A stretch of DNA of 64,000 nt from Microvelia longipes (GCA_018340805.1 JACMZG010001870.1:21581745-21645744); one strand, 5' to 3'; positions 24,849 through 40,400 are shown, counted from the first letter of the stretch. Notes: a model not told the origin generated them from the letters alone. Numbers and translations are program-made.

Positions 24849-24886
24849 TTTTAGCGAATTTCCTTTGGAAATTCGCCTAATGGGAT
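24849..24886. repeat. Short fold-back repeat (second copy at 46453-46491)
   Basis: GCGAATTTCC-TTT-GGAAATTCGC is a perfect hairpin followed by CTAATGGGAT. At 46453-46491 the same TTTTAGCGAAT ... TTTGGA ... TAATGGGAT arrangement occurs with a decayed hairpin. A dispersed short repeat. Confidence 0.5.
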
Positions 24887-25264
24887 ATTGTTATGTTTTA
24901 TTGTTTTTATTATGGTATACCTTGCTGCAGATTTTTTATGCCCAATTTAACAGCTTCAACAACACTGGTCCATAGCAGTAACCACTCCATCCAGTTTCTG
25001 TCTCTTAGATTAGTAGTTGCCACCAACTACCTTTGTTGAAAAGACTTAACTGTTTGAATAATTCTTTGTTTTATTTTTTAACTTCTTATTTTGTGTCACA
25101 TTATGTTTTGAGGCCACACAACAGAAATATTACCTCTATGCTCATGTACATGATTATTTGTTGCATAATTTTTATTTAGGATTGCATGAATATTTATCAT
25201 TACTATATATGCGTTATCAAGAAATATTTTCAGCATATCCTCTCCCAGTCTTTATGGCATGACA

Positions 25265-25365
25265 CATGGTTGAAAACTGTTGACAGCCTGGGAAAATGAT
25301 GTTAAACCACACCTACATTTTTATATCAGGCAAACTTCATTGGTTCTTCCATTATTTTTGCACTC
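25265..25365. repeat. Dispersed repeat, copy 2 (partner 9290-9415)
   Basis: See the 9290-9415 entry: the same ordered phrases, including TGTTAAACCACACC and TTCATTGGTTC. Confidence 0.5.
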
Positions 25366-25468
25366 GTCTACTGATAATGTGCATTTTACTATAGTAATTT
25401 TTTGTTTATGTCAGCTTAATCTTCTATTGTCTTAGTTAATATTGTTTCATTTGTTTATTTCTGTTTAG

Positions 25469-28400
25469 GAGTCAAACTAATTTGAGGATGGTTGAAAACA
25501 AAGCAGCTGATGCTGTAAGTTTTAATAACAAATAATTACAACTCTATAATCATTAATTTTTGTTGCAGTTGGAGAAAATAATCTGACTCTGAAAAAAATG
25601 ATTGATTCTAAATGTTAAAATTATTTGAACACATATTTTATTTTATAAATTGATGATTTAGTGCTTGCTTGAAGTGTTCAGTGTTCAATAAGACCATGAC
25701 TAGAGATGTTGTTTTATAAAAGAGTCTCCTGTGTTTTGTTTAATAATTTGCATTTAGTTCAATATTTGGCAGCACTGATTAGGTTATACTATATTAACTA
25801 GTTATTAATTAGTTATACTATATTACTCTATGTTTGGCATTTTTTTTTAAAGATTAAGGAATACGATTAACATTTGTAACTTACTTTAAAATGTTTCTTT
25901 GATTGTTGCCCCCTATTTTCATTATGTAAATTATTCAAAATCTAATCTGACTTAATATTTATAGAATTTGTATTATGCCCTGACTTTCTTAACTAAGCAC
26001 TTCATATTAATATTATTTGTTATTACCGAGTTTTGCAAAACATAAATTGTTGACACAATTAAGTTGTGGTTCTTGATTATAAAATAATTTTGAAATATGG
26101 CCAGGTTTTGTTGCGCTTAGACCCAGTAAAAACACCATGTATTAATTTTTGTCTTAAATGTGAATTGAATTCATCTATCATGCATTTATACAGAGATATA
26201 TATTTATAAGATGTGCAAAGTTATAAAAGACAAAGTACAATTTATGTTATATTGTGTGTCACTTTGTGGCCTTTATTGAAAGATTTTTTTTTACCAATAT
26301 CACAAAATGAGCAATTCTTAAACTCAATTTATTTAAATTATTTTATTTTATAATGTCAGATCTTTCAGTAATCACTGTTTTGATTTAATTTTAGCAAATT
26401 AAAGAGGAAGTTATGGAGGTTACCAATGACCAAAACGTTGATACTGTAATTTCTGATCCTGCACGTCTTGGAAATATTCATTCAGCTCTTATGACTCCTA
26501 ACCCTATCAAAAGAAAAAACCCTTCAGGTAATAATAATATTTAAAAAGTCAACGTTATGTTTTCTTTCAATTTTTTAAAATAAAATAGCAATATGGGGAA
26601 CTTGGTCAAATATAAACTATGTAATGCATAGATATATTACTAGAGATGCCCTATTTTTTAAATTTTGAAACATGGAAAAAGTAACCTGACCACCTTTGTT
26701 TGGTAATTAAATCAAATAAAGAGTACAGAGCTACAGTAACGTATGCAGCAAAATGGTTATAATACCATACAAAACACAAACAATGTGTGAAAACCGCGAA
26801 CTATTGATTTATTTTAACCTAAATCACTTTTGGAGTTTTTACACTAAGGCCCTTAGAGCCCTAAAAATGTTGCAAGCCTCTTGATGTATAGAGATAGGGT
26901 GTGCCCCCACTAGTATTATATATATAATTTTTTGTGTGATGTGAAAATTCTTCTTAGGGTGCATTCAGAAGCACATGTTGTTTGAATTCTCTTAGTGGAA
27001 TGGTGAAGGGGTTGAACTGAAAAATGCAATGGTCTGTTCTGCTATGTTTTTATTTTTTAAAATATGCAAAAACAATTTTTGTGTCTGGTTTTATTCAGCT
27101 AAAGATGTGTTTGGAAATCGGCATTGCATAAGTAAAACAGAAAGCACCCTTATTAATTTCAGTGAATTTTCAAAGGAAAAAAGAGCTTATGATATTGGGT
27201 CATGTTTTTGTTATCATCTGAACATTATCTTCTTAAATTGTGTTGTATTTGATGTATGCATTATTTGTACTCAGTAAAGAAAGGAACAAAAGAAGAGAAT
27301 TTTCTTTTTAATTGTTTGTATCAACCTTATAACGATTAAAATAATAATGTGGTTTTTATCAATAAATCAGTTGAGTTCTGAAAGCACTCTTACAATAAGG
27401 ATGTATTGTTATTTGTAGTCTAAAGATATTGTTATCAAAAGTTAGTTTCTTCTAATGCATATTAATTCTACAATAATAAATCTTCAAGAATTGGTATAAT
27501 TAATGTAAAGAAACAAAATAAATCTTAAAAACTCTCTTCTTTATTTTTTGTATTACTAATTGCTATGGATAGTATTTAATTTAATGAATTATTAAATTAA
27601 AATTGTATAGAATTTGCATAATCTTGAGATAAAAAATGCAAGAAAAACTTAGAAAATAAACCCTAGAGAAAATCTGTTGCTGGATTAATAGTAAGAAAGT
27701 TTAAAAACACATCTCAGCATAAAACTATTGATTTTAGTTTGTAATTTTTGACTTTTTTGAACTATTTTTGAAGTTCTAAGATAAAAAAATACTTTTTTTT
27801 AATATGTGACATTTACCCCTACAGTAAGTGTTCTTGACAGATATAGCTTCTAACAGGAAGCTACAGATTACGCTACATTGATTATTGATATTTTATGTTG
27901 AAATGTATGTAATGAAAATACAAAAATATTGACTTTGAAGAACAGATGAACAGAATTTACTTCAATAAAACTTATGTAATGACCCTGAACTAATGCTTCA
28001 AGAAGTGGATCAAAACTAGCATTCCTATCCTTGAGGCTGAATATAGCATTGTGTTGTTTAGATTTTTATATTCCAGAGCTTTTCATGATCTCTACTGCTT
28101 TGAAATATTTCCAAAAAATTAAAGCAGACCTATAAATTTGAAAATCTAATTGATAAATTTTATTGTCTTTCCGAGATTTAATATACTCCTTACTATTTTT
28201 GAATGTGAATGGTAGGACTCCAGCAAATTAGAATTGGACACCTAAATTTCCAAATTAGGGTGTCAGAGAAGGTCCAGTACCACTGACTTAAAGGACTCAA
28301 CTCATTGTTAAAAAAAGTGTTAAGTTGACTTTTTAAAAAACCACACATTTTTTAGCATGAATAGCTAGGTTCTACCTAATATTTAATATCATTTCACTGT

Positions 28401-31400
28401 ATTGTTATAGTTGCCTTTTCTTTCTTTTTTTTAGGAAGAGGACCTCCTCAGAAAAAAGCAAGGACTGAACCAATTTTACATACACCTTTGTCTATGTTGA
28501 ACCAATTGGTTAAAGGAATTTCATTTAATTTGATTGGTACAAGTGGACCTCCTCATTGTCCTATATTTGAAATGTCTACAGAGGTTTGTAAAACTTTTAA
28601 TTTTCTTAAAATTTTAATACTTATATTTAGATAAAATATATTAAAAAGGTGAGTCATTAGTTTCCCTGGAAACAAAAGCATCCTCTCCCTGCTGTCTATT
28701 TTATTATTCTTATTCTTTATTTTATATTCTATTATTTAATGGTAGCCATTATTTACATGCTTGTGTTTATTTCATTATTTTATTCATTATCATGTCATCA
28801 TTTATTAATGATGTCATGATAAAGACCAGTCTTCATTTGCATGATGGATAGAAAATATATTAAAACTATAGATGAAACTATACAAACAATAATCTTATAT
28901 AAGCTAAGAGGCTAATCTGGGATCTCAAACCTCCATTGCATCAAATTTTAGTATAAATGATGACACTTTGACCATCTCCAACCATGGAGCAGCATTAATT
29001 TTTTGTGATTTATTATGTTAAACCTGGATTATTTTCGACCAAGATTATACTATTTTTTGTATAAATAATTATTTATTGATTTATGCAACAAGAGAAAGTT
29101 ATGTTCTACCCATAATGTTTATAACCTTCATCAAATAAAAGTTTCGACTAAAAACTCTTCTTAAAGATTACTAGAGAACTGTTAAAAATTTGTAGTGCTG
29201 GATTCAAGGGGTGATATTCTGCATTATATGTGGTCTTAAGATGTACAAGACCATAGAGAAGAGTGGGAAAACTGCGTAAATGCGGGTCTGAAGTGAGGTT
29301 GCTCATAAAAAGTTTTAAATTAGCAAAACTTTTTTTATTTTTACATGATATGAAAAAGGAAATAAAATTGAAGATGACTAACATATTTGTTTTCTGGTGT
29401 ATTACAACTTTTATTTCACTTTTTTCATAATTTTTAAAAATAGAATAGATCTGGGTATTAAAAAATTGATGATTCACGTTTCCCTGACCTGCAATAAAAT
29501 ACAGGTCAGGTAGTTTTTCTACTCTTCTCTGTAGTCCTGTGCATCTTATGCCTAAATGCCTCTCACTTCTGTGGTACAAAAAGCGAACTCTTAGTATAAT
29601 AGTGATAAGACACATACATTGTAGTCTTTGAGGGGATAACCTTTTTTTAAGGTCTTACAATCTTTCATGTGAAATAGAATAGTAAAGTTGTTCATTAAGA
29701 TTGGGCACAAGTTATAAATCATACTTGTCAGCATTGTTTAGTATTTCTTATGACATAAACAATTCAAATTAATATCATTTTTGTTACAAAGAAATTTAAT
29801 TATTTATCAATTGTTATTGTTTGCTCTTTACAATGCTGTACCAGTCTGTTCTCATTCCTCAATTAAATTGTTTCCTTTCTTATTACATCTCAATTTACAT
29901 TAAGACTTATCAAATTATTTAAACTATTGTTCTGTTAAGATTTTTATAAAATAAAGTTATCATGTATTTTAACTCTATATATAAGAGGCGTTGATAACCA
30001 GCATTCTTTTAGTTTAGCATTGTTCTCTATTGTAAAAAGTTTGTTAACTCTTACTGCAGTGGTTATTTATCTTACTACATAGTCAACTTATTATTACTTG
30101 ATACTTTTTAATTCGAGATTAGAAATGTAATCTGGTTATTTTTTTTTATTTTTCCACACATTTTTCCATGATTTTAAGGTTAGGAGTTCAAATTATTGTT
30201 ATTTAACTTATAATTGATTCATACGGTATTATGCCCTGATTATGGGTTCAACCTAGTGTTTAAACCTTCTATGTACCTTTAAACCCATTGTAAAGCTGAT
30301 ATTTTGTTTGCTAACAATTCTGGTACAGAGGTCCCCAAGCTGGGTTGAATTACCTTTCAAATGTTGTTAGTCTATTTCCCTATTTAGTATTTTTTTTAAA
30401 AAAAATGTGCATATTTATTATATATTTTTAAAATAATAAATTGTGCATTTGCTTTGAAAAACTCCATAGCAACCCCAAGTGATAAGATAATTATTTAGCT
30501 TAGTTTTTAAACATTTAAACTTAAAAAATCTTATAAAATAGACACAAAAAATTGAGATTTTGATATTGTAGTCCCTTATTTTTTTTTTACTTTTATTGTA
30601 GGTTAAGGGACAAACTTTCACTGGTACAGGTATTGGTAAACAACAAGCTAAACAAAACGCAGCACAAAAAGTTCTCAACTCATTATTTCCTGCTGTGTTG
30701 GAGAAATATAATCAATCAATACAAAATTCAATGGATCAAAAATCTGAGAGTAATGGAAATCAATGTATCCCTGTTCCTGACTCTTCAGCTTCTGATTCTC
30801 CTATGGAATCTGCAGTTGCACCTTCTGTTGACCCTGCTACCAGATTACGTATGGATTTTTATTTGTATTACTATCTTCTCTATTAAGTAAAGCACAACTA
30901 AAATATATTTAATATTAACAGGAAATCAGCAGCTTTAAAAACCACTAGTCCTTCCGTAAAATACCTCATGAGTGTTATTTTCTTTAAAATTGTAAAAACT
31001 TAATTTTTAGTAAAAAAATGTTTTTTTCTTTTAAAAAATCCTACTTTTTTTGTTAAAAGTAGGACTTTTTCTTGTCAAAAATCCTATTTTTTTAGAACCA
31101 CTTGTCATATGAGTAAAGCCACTATAATTTAAATTTTAACCTGCTATTCTAAAATATGAAATGGTCACCACTACAGACCTGAAAAAGTATTAAGTGATTG
31201 ACAGGGTTTAAATTTATAGACAATTAATTTTCACAATACAACAAATAAGGTCAGCAATAAATTTACACAATATTGAAAGAAAGATCTGCCCTTTACAAGT
31301 AAGGAGGATGATTCAATTACATGTGCTGTATTAGTAACCTACTGTTCAACTTTTTGTTTTCAGCTCTCGATAAGCAAGGTAAACTGCGGAAGAAAGCTTT

Positions 31401-34400
31401 AGATGCCCTAGCTGGTAAAGTCAATCCATTAGCAGTTTTGAATGAAATTCTACCTAATGTTGAATTCTCAGTTGTTAATGAAAATAGCTTAGGATGTTTG
31501 TCGAAATTCATTTTCCATTTAACTGCTGAAGGTCGTACATTTAAAGGTTCAGGTTAGTGAGTTATTTCTAATTTTTTCAATTGGTACTATGCAAAGTAAA
31601 GTAGGTCAGTGACTAAATTAGATCTCTTCTTATTCTGTGTTCTAATGTCTGCCTTCCTTTGTGCTTAAGAATTTATTCTTTGAATCCTTGATTTTTCTTA
31701 TAGATTATTTATTTATTACAATACAACGTGTTACAAATAATTAATTAAACTTTAGAAATGTGTACTCCTCACGAAAGGACTTGAGTCTTACACAGTGAGG
31801 AGGAGTATTTTAATATATTAAACTTGTCTAGCAAGATACTCAGCCTGTGTATTGTTACCTATATATTATACAAAGAAAAGGAGGTAAACTTAACAAAATA
31901 ATACTAACCCGAAACATAATTGTAATACGCACACACACATACATGCATAAATATAATTCCTATTTAATTATTATGTAATCATTATGATTCAGACCAACAA
32001 TGACATATAACATCATGATGTAATGCTTATATCAAATTTTGGTGAATTTTTTGTGATATAAAGTTGATTTTTTACAGGCCCTAGCAAAAAATCAGCTAAA
32101 ACTGCTGCTGCTAGAGCATATTTTAACTATAAATTTGGTGAAGATCCAGAAGCAGTAAATATAATATCTAACAATGAAACTCTTCCGCAAGATATTACTC
32201 CTCCTTACAAGTTTCCTTTACTGTCTCCTACACTTGCTGACTCTATAGCAGAGTAAGTCAATTCTTTTAATTTTTAGCATTCAATTTTATTACAATTTTA
32301 TAAATTTATTATTAGTATATGAAGAGTTGTAAAAGTTTTGTGTATATTTTTAAGTAGTTAAACTCATAGTCGATAGTATCATGTTTGTCTTTTTCACTCC
32401 TGTGAGTTAACTTATATTAACTCTATTAGAGTTTACCTGCTTTCAGCTCTATATGTTGATGAAAATTCCTCCTCACTGTTCACACCTGTTTTTTAGTAGA
32501 GTCTAAGAAATATTTTCTTTAGTAGCACTTGTGACTTTAGAGAACTCACAAATTTTCATCATAATGACTAGTTATAGCTTAAAGTTCTATAATTACAAAA
32601 TTACCTATTATTAGCAATATATTTCATCCATTCTTGTGAACATCTTCAGGCTAAAACATAATAGCAATATATTTTGTCCAACCTTAATATTCTGGAATCT
32701 TTAGAAATATTTTTATCAATCAAAAATTCTGATACTGTTATTCTGAATGGACAAATAGAAGTGGTAAATTCATCTATTTAAAAAAAATACCATAAATTAA
32801 TTAATAAAAACAACGCAGAGTCAGATATCACTCATAAGTGTCCGCCATCTTTAGGTTTCGGCAGGATATTCTGGTTACAATTAAATCCTTCTTGTTTACG
32901 TTTTTAATTGTGTCCGGTGTGTTTAATTTTAAGTTTTAATCATAGTTATATATTTATTTAGTTCCTCAACATGGTAGCAATTAGTTAATAATGTGTGATA
33001 TTTGTGTAGTCTGTGTTTAGTTAAGTTTATGTGTATTTACCATTCGATTTTAGTGCGTTTACTTATCAGGACATGTTAACGTTTTAGCCTGAAGATGTAC
33101 ACAAGGTTGGGCGAAATATATTGCTAATAATAAGTAATTTTATAATGATAGAACTTTAAGCTATATCTAGTCATTATGATAAAAAAGATAGCCTAGCTGG
33201 ATTTTTAATTAGTATCATGGAAAAGGTAAGAACATTGACCTTTTGTTGAAACTAGGAGCCAGATAATCTTCGGAAATACTTCCTGATTATCATTTTACAC
33301 CAGTGTTCATTGTCACTGCATAGCTTATATTTTAATTGAAAAGAAAGATACAAATATCTGTCTTAATGGAATAATTAAAATTCACAATCTATCTATCCCC
33401 ACTTGTAATTGAACCTAGTTAAGTGTCAAACTTGTGTTTTAAGGTAGACTCTCTACCAGTGCACCACATTGGCCTTCAATATCAAAATATAGATATTTGT
33501 TTTTCTTTGGAATCTTTTAAAGGAATATCTTTTTTTTAATCTTTTTGATCAGTTTGCATTTTATATGTTTTAATACGGTATAAAATGCATCTTTATTGTA
33601 TTATTTTATTAGATTTTATTAAAAAATAAAATCTAGTAAAATATATTTTTTTTTACTTAATTGATTATTTTTGTACTTTATTAATGTTTTTATTTTGTAA
33701 ATGTTTTAGTATGATTCTAGTTAAATATGACGAACTCATGGTTAACATGAAAGATTATGCTAGACGTAAAATATTGGCTGGTATTTGTATGTCAAGAAAT
33801 GAAGACATGACTGATTTACAAGTTATTTCTATTGCAACTGGTACAAAGACTGTCGGAGGGGAATATATATCTGTTAGTGGATCTGCATTAAATGATAGCC
33901 ATGCTGAAGTTGCCACTAGAAGAGGATTATTGAGATATCTTTACAGCCAACTTCTATTGGCTCATATTAAGGAAGGTCTGTGTCCAAAGGAAGACCCGCC
34001 TACACTTTGTGTAACTACCATGCCTAAACATGCTTCTTAAGGTATCAGCCTCGAAACAAACTTTTATCAAAAGTAGAATTTTTAGTTGAAATGCAATTTA
34101 ATTGTTAACCTCTCTTATTTTATATCTTAACAAATTATTTTAAATTATGATCAAATATAAAAAGTCTTCAATAAAACTAATTATTATTTTTTCTTAAAAA
34201 AATATTGTTCTTTAAAAAAGTTAAATATTAAGTAAAAATAATACTTATTTAAAAATAATACTTATTCTTTATAATGGAGTTAAATGATATATTTTAAGGT
34301 TGTTTAGAATTGTTTGTTATACCTAAAATAATATATAAATTTTTCTTTATTAAGTTTTCACACATTGATTTATTATTTATTAATTAATGCATTGGTTGCA

Positions 34401-37400
34401 CTGTCTTGTCGAATCTGTTGGGACAAGTAAAAAAAAATTATAGCTCCTTTTTATTATTTATTTGGCTGTATTAAAAAAATTGGTTCAAGGCAAATTTTAA
34501 ACTTGTTTTACTTGGTAAATGGTTAATTCTTACTTATAAAAAACTTACTAAAATATTTTATTTAATATTGTTTTTATTTGCTAAAATATATTGTTGGTTA
34601 ATTTGTAAGGAATCCAAATAAAAAGTAGGGAAATAAGCGGGATTGGATCATGATTGGGAAAGTGGATCGAGGCTGGGTGCATGTTTGAGCCTGATAGTTA
34701 CCTGTAGTTGGTTCTACTTTGAGTTGCAGGCTTAAGATGGCTTTAGTTTGTAGGCCATCTTAATGTTTAAATGTTTTAAATTAATCTTGTTAGAAAGTTC
34801 AGTCTGTGATACACTTAATCCTCTTTCTCTTGATTTTTTATTTTATATTGGTATTGTATGAAGTCAATACTACTTTATTGGATTTAATATTTTCTCAAAT
34901 GCAATTTATGAATTATTGCAATTTGTGAAAATTATTTCCAAAAGTATTTTTTATTTATTTAGATTTTTGAAATCTTAAAGACTATCAAGTTAATAATATT
35001 TAGGTGTATTACATCCTGAAGTCTAGCTTGCTTATTTTAGAACTTTTTTTTACTACTTTCTTTGATTTACTAACCTTTTCTATTCCTTTATTCATTTATT
35101 TTTATTAATTTTAGCATTTTATTTACTAATCATTAAAGTCAAACATGTGTACTCAGAATAAGTAACATGGAAGAGTACAGGAAAAATTTAAATACTCCAA
35201 AGAATAAAAATCCTACTTATAACTAAATAATGGAACATTACATATTTAAGTGGACTGAATGGCCTAAGTGATCATCTTTTAACTCAAAATCTTATTACAG
35301 TTACCAATAACTATTTTTGAAAAGGTATGCTGGTGTCTTAAGGAGATGAAAACTGTCTAAATACAAAACTTTCGTCCTCTTGAGATTATTTTGTGGAGAA
35401 ATTATTGCATTCAACCTAACTTAATCCATCCATTAATAAATGTGAAATGCAATAAGCTCTTATTTTTTATTACTGTATTTACTAGTTATTATTATGTGTT
35501 GTTTAATGTTATTACCGTGATATTTAGAAAAGGATAAAAGTCAGTGTATATTTCAATATGTACCTGGAATAGGATTCAAACTTAAAGATGGAATAAAATT
35601 CCATTTGTATATCACATCTTCTCCTTGCGGTGATGCCAGGTAATTTTTTTTTTCAAAATATATTTTTATTAATAAATATGATGTGAATAAAATGAATTTT
35701 TATGCCATAAAATATTTTTATCCACAATTTCCTTCACTAATACTGAAAATAAATAAATAAGCATTTATGGTCAATTAAATTTTACATGTAATAAATTATT
35801 TCTAGCAGAAGAGCATGCAAAATCATCAATAAATTGTGGTACTAATGTTTGAAAATAAGTTTTTGTTTTTCAATAAATTTTTACTGTTCAAATATTTTGC
35901 TAGGATATTTTTATCACATGCAAGATCATTAATTAGCTGACCAATGTTTTGTTTTTACCAAAGAAGTTTTAGTGTATATCTTGTAACTGATTTTTAATTT
36001 TGAAGGTCAAAGATGCGATAGTAAAAGATAAAATTACTGTGGAATATTTCGGCCAAGCTGGCCATTATCATGCTTAAGAGGAACACTCAAAATCCACCCT
36101 GAAGCAATTATAGGGTTTCATCAGAAAGTAATTAAAAAATAAATAAGGCATGTTAATCAAATAAGAGTAAAAAATCAGCTAACCTCCATTATTTATTTAT
36201 CTATCAGTTTTTACTTTAAAATATTTTTATAGGATATTTTCTCCACATGAAGTGCTGAAGGATGAAATGTTAGACAGGCATCCAAATCGACATTCTCGTG
36301 GGCAGCTCAGAACTAAGATTGAATCTGGGGAAGGAACTATTCCTGTTAAACCTGACTCCATTCAAACTTGGGATGGAGTTATGCAAGTATGAATTTATTT
36401 TGCAATTATTTTAAGTGTGTTGAATCTAAGTACATTTTTCACTGATTACCTTACTCAGTCTCTTAACTACTATTGCTGGAGAAATTAGAAGTTAATAAAT
36501 ATTGTCAGGTGGTATAATAGCTACCTGAATTGTAAAACTGTAGAAAAAGTTTTTCAAAAGAAATAATATGGTAAAAATAATGTTCAATAACTTAATTTCG
36601 TGTTCCAAGTTATTGTGGAATATCCCAGAGTCCAAGAGCCAGGTCTAAAAAATTTTCCTCATTTTGTACTCTTTCAAACCAAATTTTTTTGAAAATATAC
36701 CTTAAGTTATGTAGGAAAAGCATTTGCTGCCTGTCTCAAGTGGAGCCCTTTATATAAATGTGCTTGCTCAAAATATTGGAAAATCGCACAAATTACAGTT
36801 TTCTTGCAATAAGTGGTTCCCTGTTGGTGGTGTGCAAAACATTAAGACAACATTTTTTAAAGCTGATAAAATTTTCTTTAAAAAATTTTTTTTTTATAAA
36901 ATTGGATAACTACAACTAAAGTGACCTTTGGACAAAAAAATGCAAAAAAGTCAATATATTATCAAATAAATTTGCTGAATATGCATAAATTAACCATTTC
37001 TTGGTGTTTTTGGAAGAGCCATAACTTGGATATAGTCTTCCGATTTTGATGATTTAACAATCGTTTTATAGACGATTTTATCAGCTTTAAAAGATGCTTT
37101 ATGTTTTGCTCATGACCCACAGGGAACCACTTATTTAAAAAAAATGAAATTAGTGTGATTTTATAAAATTTTGAACATGCGCAATCATATGAAGGGCTCC
37201 ACTCTGGATAGGCAGACTAAGTTTTTTCTTCATAACTTAAGATATATTTTCAGAAAAATTTGGTTTGAAGTAGTACAACTTGGAATATATTAATAAAAAG
37301 GATTATTAACTGGACAGGATAATCCTTTCTTCATACTCAAAAGTTCATAATAACTTTTAAATATATTAAAATTCATTAACTTTATTGATTTGCCAATTTT

Positions 37401-40400
37401 TAACCTTGTGTTTTGCAGGGCAATAGATTGCTGACAATGTCTTGCTCTGATAAGGTATTGAGGTGGAACATATTAGGCTTACAAGGTAACCTACTATCCC
37501 ACTTTATTGCTCCTATCTATGTACACAGCGTAGTTATCAGTAATCTATATAATGAGCCTCATATGTATAGGTAGGTTTAAAAACTATTTAGTATATTCAT
37601 ATAAGAACAGGATAAACCAGATCATAAGTTTACTTAAGTGGATCCTTAAGGAGGCTCTTAAAGTATAACGATGTCCTCTGGATTCATTAACCCTTTGGCT
37701 GCTGGGGTATTGGAATATAGCTGGGTCCCTGGTAGTGGGACCAGCCAGAAGAAAAACATTCCTCTGTTGCAAAGGCTTTTTTGCTTTTCTACCTCAAAGT
37801 ACTTAACTTATGTATCTAGGTACTCAACTTTAGTCAAAAAGAAGTTTGTTTATTTGAGCATAAACTTTGTATTAAAAATAAATATAATCATGGTTTTTGT
37901 ATTTAAAAAATGATGCTATTCCATTATTATATTATAATTGTTAAAATTAAATATGGTTAATATATATGTATAATTGTAATATTGATGAGGATAATGGTTG
38001 ACTTATATATGAAAGTCGCCATAATGCCGACAGCACAAGGTCAGAGGATTTTTTTTTTATTTTACTAACAGCTTTACCGCTGCTTTCCTATATAAGTCAA
38101 TCATTAATGATGTCAAAATTCAATTAACCCTGTGTTATAACTGATAACATATAAATGTTGAATAACATAATTTTTTTAAATAAAAACCTTATTATTATTT
38201 ATTTTTAGCCTAATGTTTATACTCAAATAAATAAGTTTTTTACTAGAGCAAACAATTGTCAAACGATTATTGTAATACAAGTTTGGACAATTTTTTTAAT
38301 ATATTGAAATGTATATGGAATAGAGCTTGTGATAATAATAAACACAAATCACGACCAAAGACAAGTACGTCTAACCACCAATGACACAATTATATAAAAA
38401 AGTTCTGTCAGCAGAGAATCGAAATACCAAACAAATTATTTTTTAATCACTATAACCAAAGAGATGACAGAAAAATATATAGATGTTCCACGGAGCGAAT
38501 CAAACATGAATCTAAGAATAGTTGAAATATTTATGTAAAATATTTAGTCTATTTTTATCTTTTTATGATTTACCACGTTAAAAAAAAAGTACCGTGTCAC
38601 TACTTTGTCGGTACTGCTTTTAGGGAAAAGGTGTCATATATTATGTGTCAATTAAAGGGCTGTAGGAGAAGAAAAAAGGGTTCAAATGCCAAGAGCGAAG
38701 GGAATGCGTATGGTAGTCCATGACTCACAAGCTTATTTTACGTTTTTAAGTACAAGATAAAGAGAAGACACTACTGCCACTTATCAGTGACACTAGATGT
38801 TACCCCAAATAACCAATAGATGTTGCTATAAGTTTGAAATAATACTCACAGCACTGACCTCGTCATCTTAAAAAAAATTGATGGCATATGCCATCATTAA
38901 TAGTGAAAGAGTTAATACCCTGAATAAGGCTAGTGAATTCCTGAAAGAGCTTAATTGTATAACATGTTATAATGTGGTATTTGCTGCTGTAATTATTTTT
39001 GATGGTTGTTATTTATTTTATCTACTCCTTTTATTGAAAATAGCTATTTCAATGTGGCAAGTAGGATGAGAAAATCACTTAACCGCACCTGGGAATGTAA
39101 AAAACAGTGATAGTAAAACCAAAATAAACTGTATTTATTTAGGTATATTTGGTTGGATGTTATGCTGAGAAGGTTATAATAAGTTGTTTAATGAAGGGTA
39201 TAATATGTAAAATAGGTCAGATGTTTATTGATTTACTAGTCTTTGTAAAAGAGTTAAAATTTGAAGACATAGGCTATAAGCTTATAGGCAGCTGTTTTAA
39301 ATTAGCCAACTAGTTGTGGATTAATTTTAATACTCAACATGGAACCAAGCATTTCTGCTCTTAATTTTTATATCCCTTGGGTAACTTAAGTGAAGTTAAC
39401 TCTTCTAGCAAATGCATAGAAAACTAGACATCATGCGGGAAAACATGCTTTGATCCCTTGTTGTGTAAATAAATATAAATTATAAAATGTAATTAATATA
39501 CAACAATGAGGAGAACCATGTTTGCCAAATATATTTTTATTAACAAGTATACTACATTTATTGAATAATAGCACTTGCAACATTTTTTAAAGTGTTTCAA
39601 TTAATTTTTAAAGTATATTGTTGTTGTTGTTATACCGGTTCTTTTTTCCCCTTATATCCTAAAGGCTTTGCCTAAAACTACTTTGCAAAATTACTCGATA
39701 AACAGTTATATGACAATTGTGAGCATTGCAGGATTAAAAGTCACTGGCAATATAATAAAAACTGTTAACTAAAACTAGGTTTTGGACATTTGTTAGTTTT
39801 AACATTGACCTTAAGATTTGAAATGAACCAATCAAATGCATAACCCATGTGACGTAATAGCTTTTTGCTGCTAATCTTTACTTTTTTTAATATTATGTTT
39901 TTTTAATTGCTAATTACAATGTATAAAATTAATATTTTTATTTTTTCTGTAAAATACATTTTTCTTATCTCGATTAACCTAACAAAACAAAAAACCATAG
40001 GTTAAAATTTATGCATCTTCCTCATTATGAAAATTCTTTTTTATGTATTTGTTTTGTTGTATTTATAATTTTTTTATGTATTTGACAGAGCTTTACGTGG
40101 AAGAGTTGAATCATTTTTAGATCCAAATGAGTTGCCAGAACCTTATAAATTTGTAAGACCTTACGCTAACAAAACAACATCACCAGAGCCTAGAATACCA
40201 GGCAAAGCTCCTAATCATTCTGTTAATTGGAACATCGGTAATTTAATTTTTTAATATAATATTTTTCTATTGTTTTTATTCTTCAAGGGAAAACATTTTA
40301 TTTGTTCATCAGATAAAACTAAATTGGCCTAAAACCCTAATTTTTATTATTATTCTTATTTTAATATTTTTTTTAAACTTTCAGTTAGGTTCCATAAGAT

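Larger units (their letters stand above)
20991..25468. other. Intergenic repeat-rich region upstream of ADAR
   Basis: No protein gene is recognised. It holds a 22-bp tandem repeat (21976-22036), a tandem/palindromic repeat complex (22150-22860), a dispersed repeat (22990-23140), an (AT)n tract (23470-23592), a short fold-back (24849-24886) and the second copy of the 9290 repeat (25265-25365). Non-coding 5' exons and the promoter of ADAR should be here, since its first coding exon begins at a splice acceptor. The less AT-rich patch at 24240-24520 is a candidate. Confidence 0.5.

Noticed and set aside
29148..29615. 155-codon open frame on the minus strand in an ADAR intron
   Set aside because: It matches no family I know, has no splice or domain support, and lies in intronic DNA with short inverted repeats around a GACCTG/CAGGTC pair.
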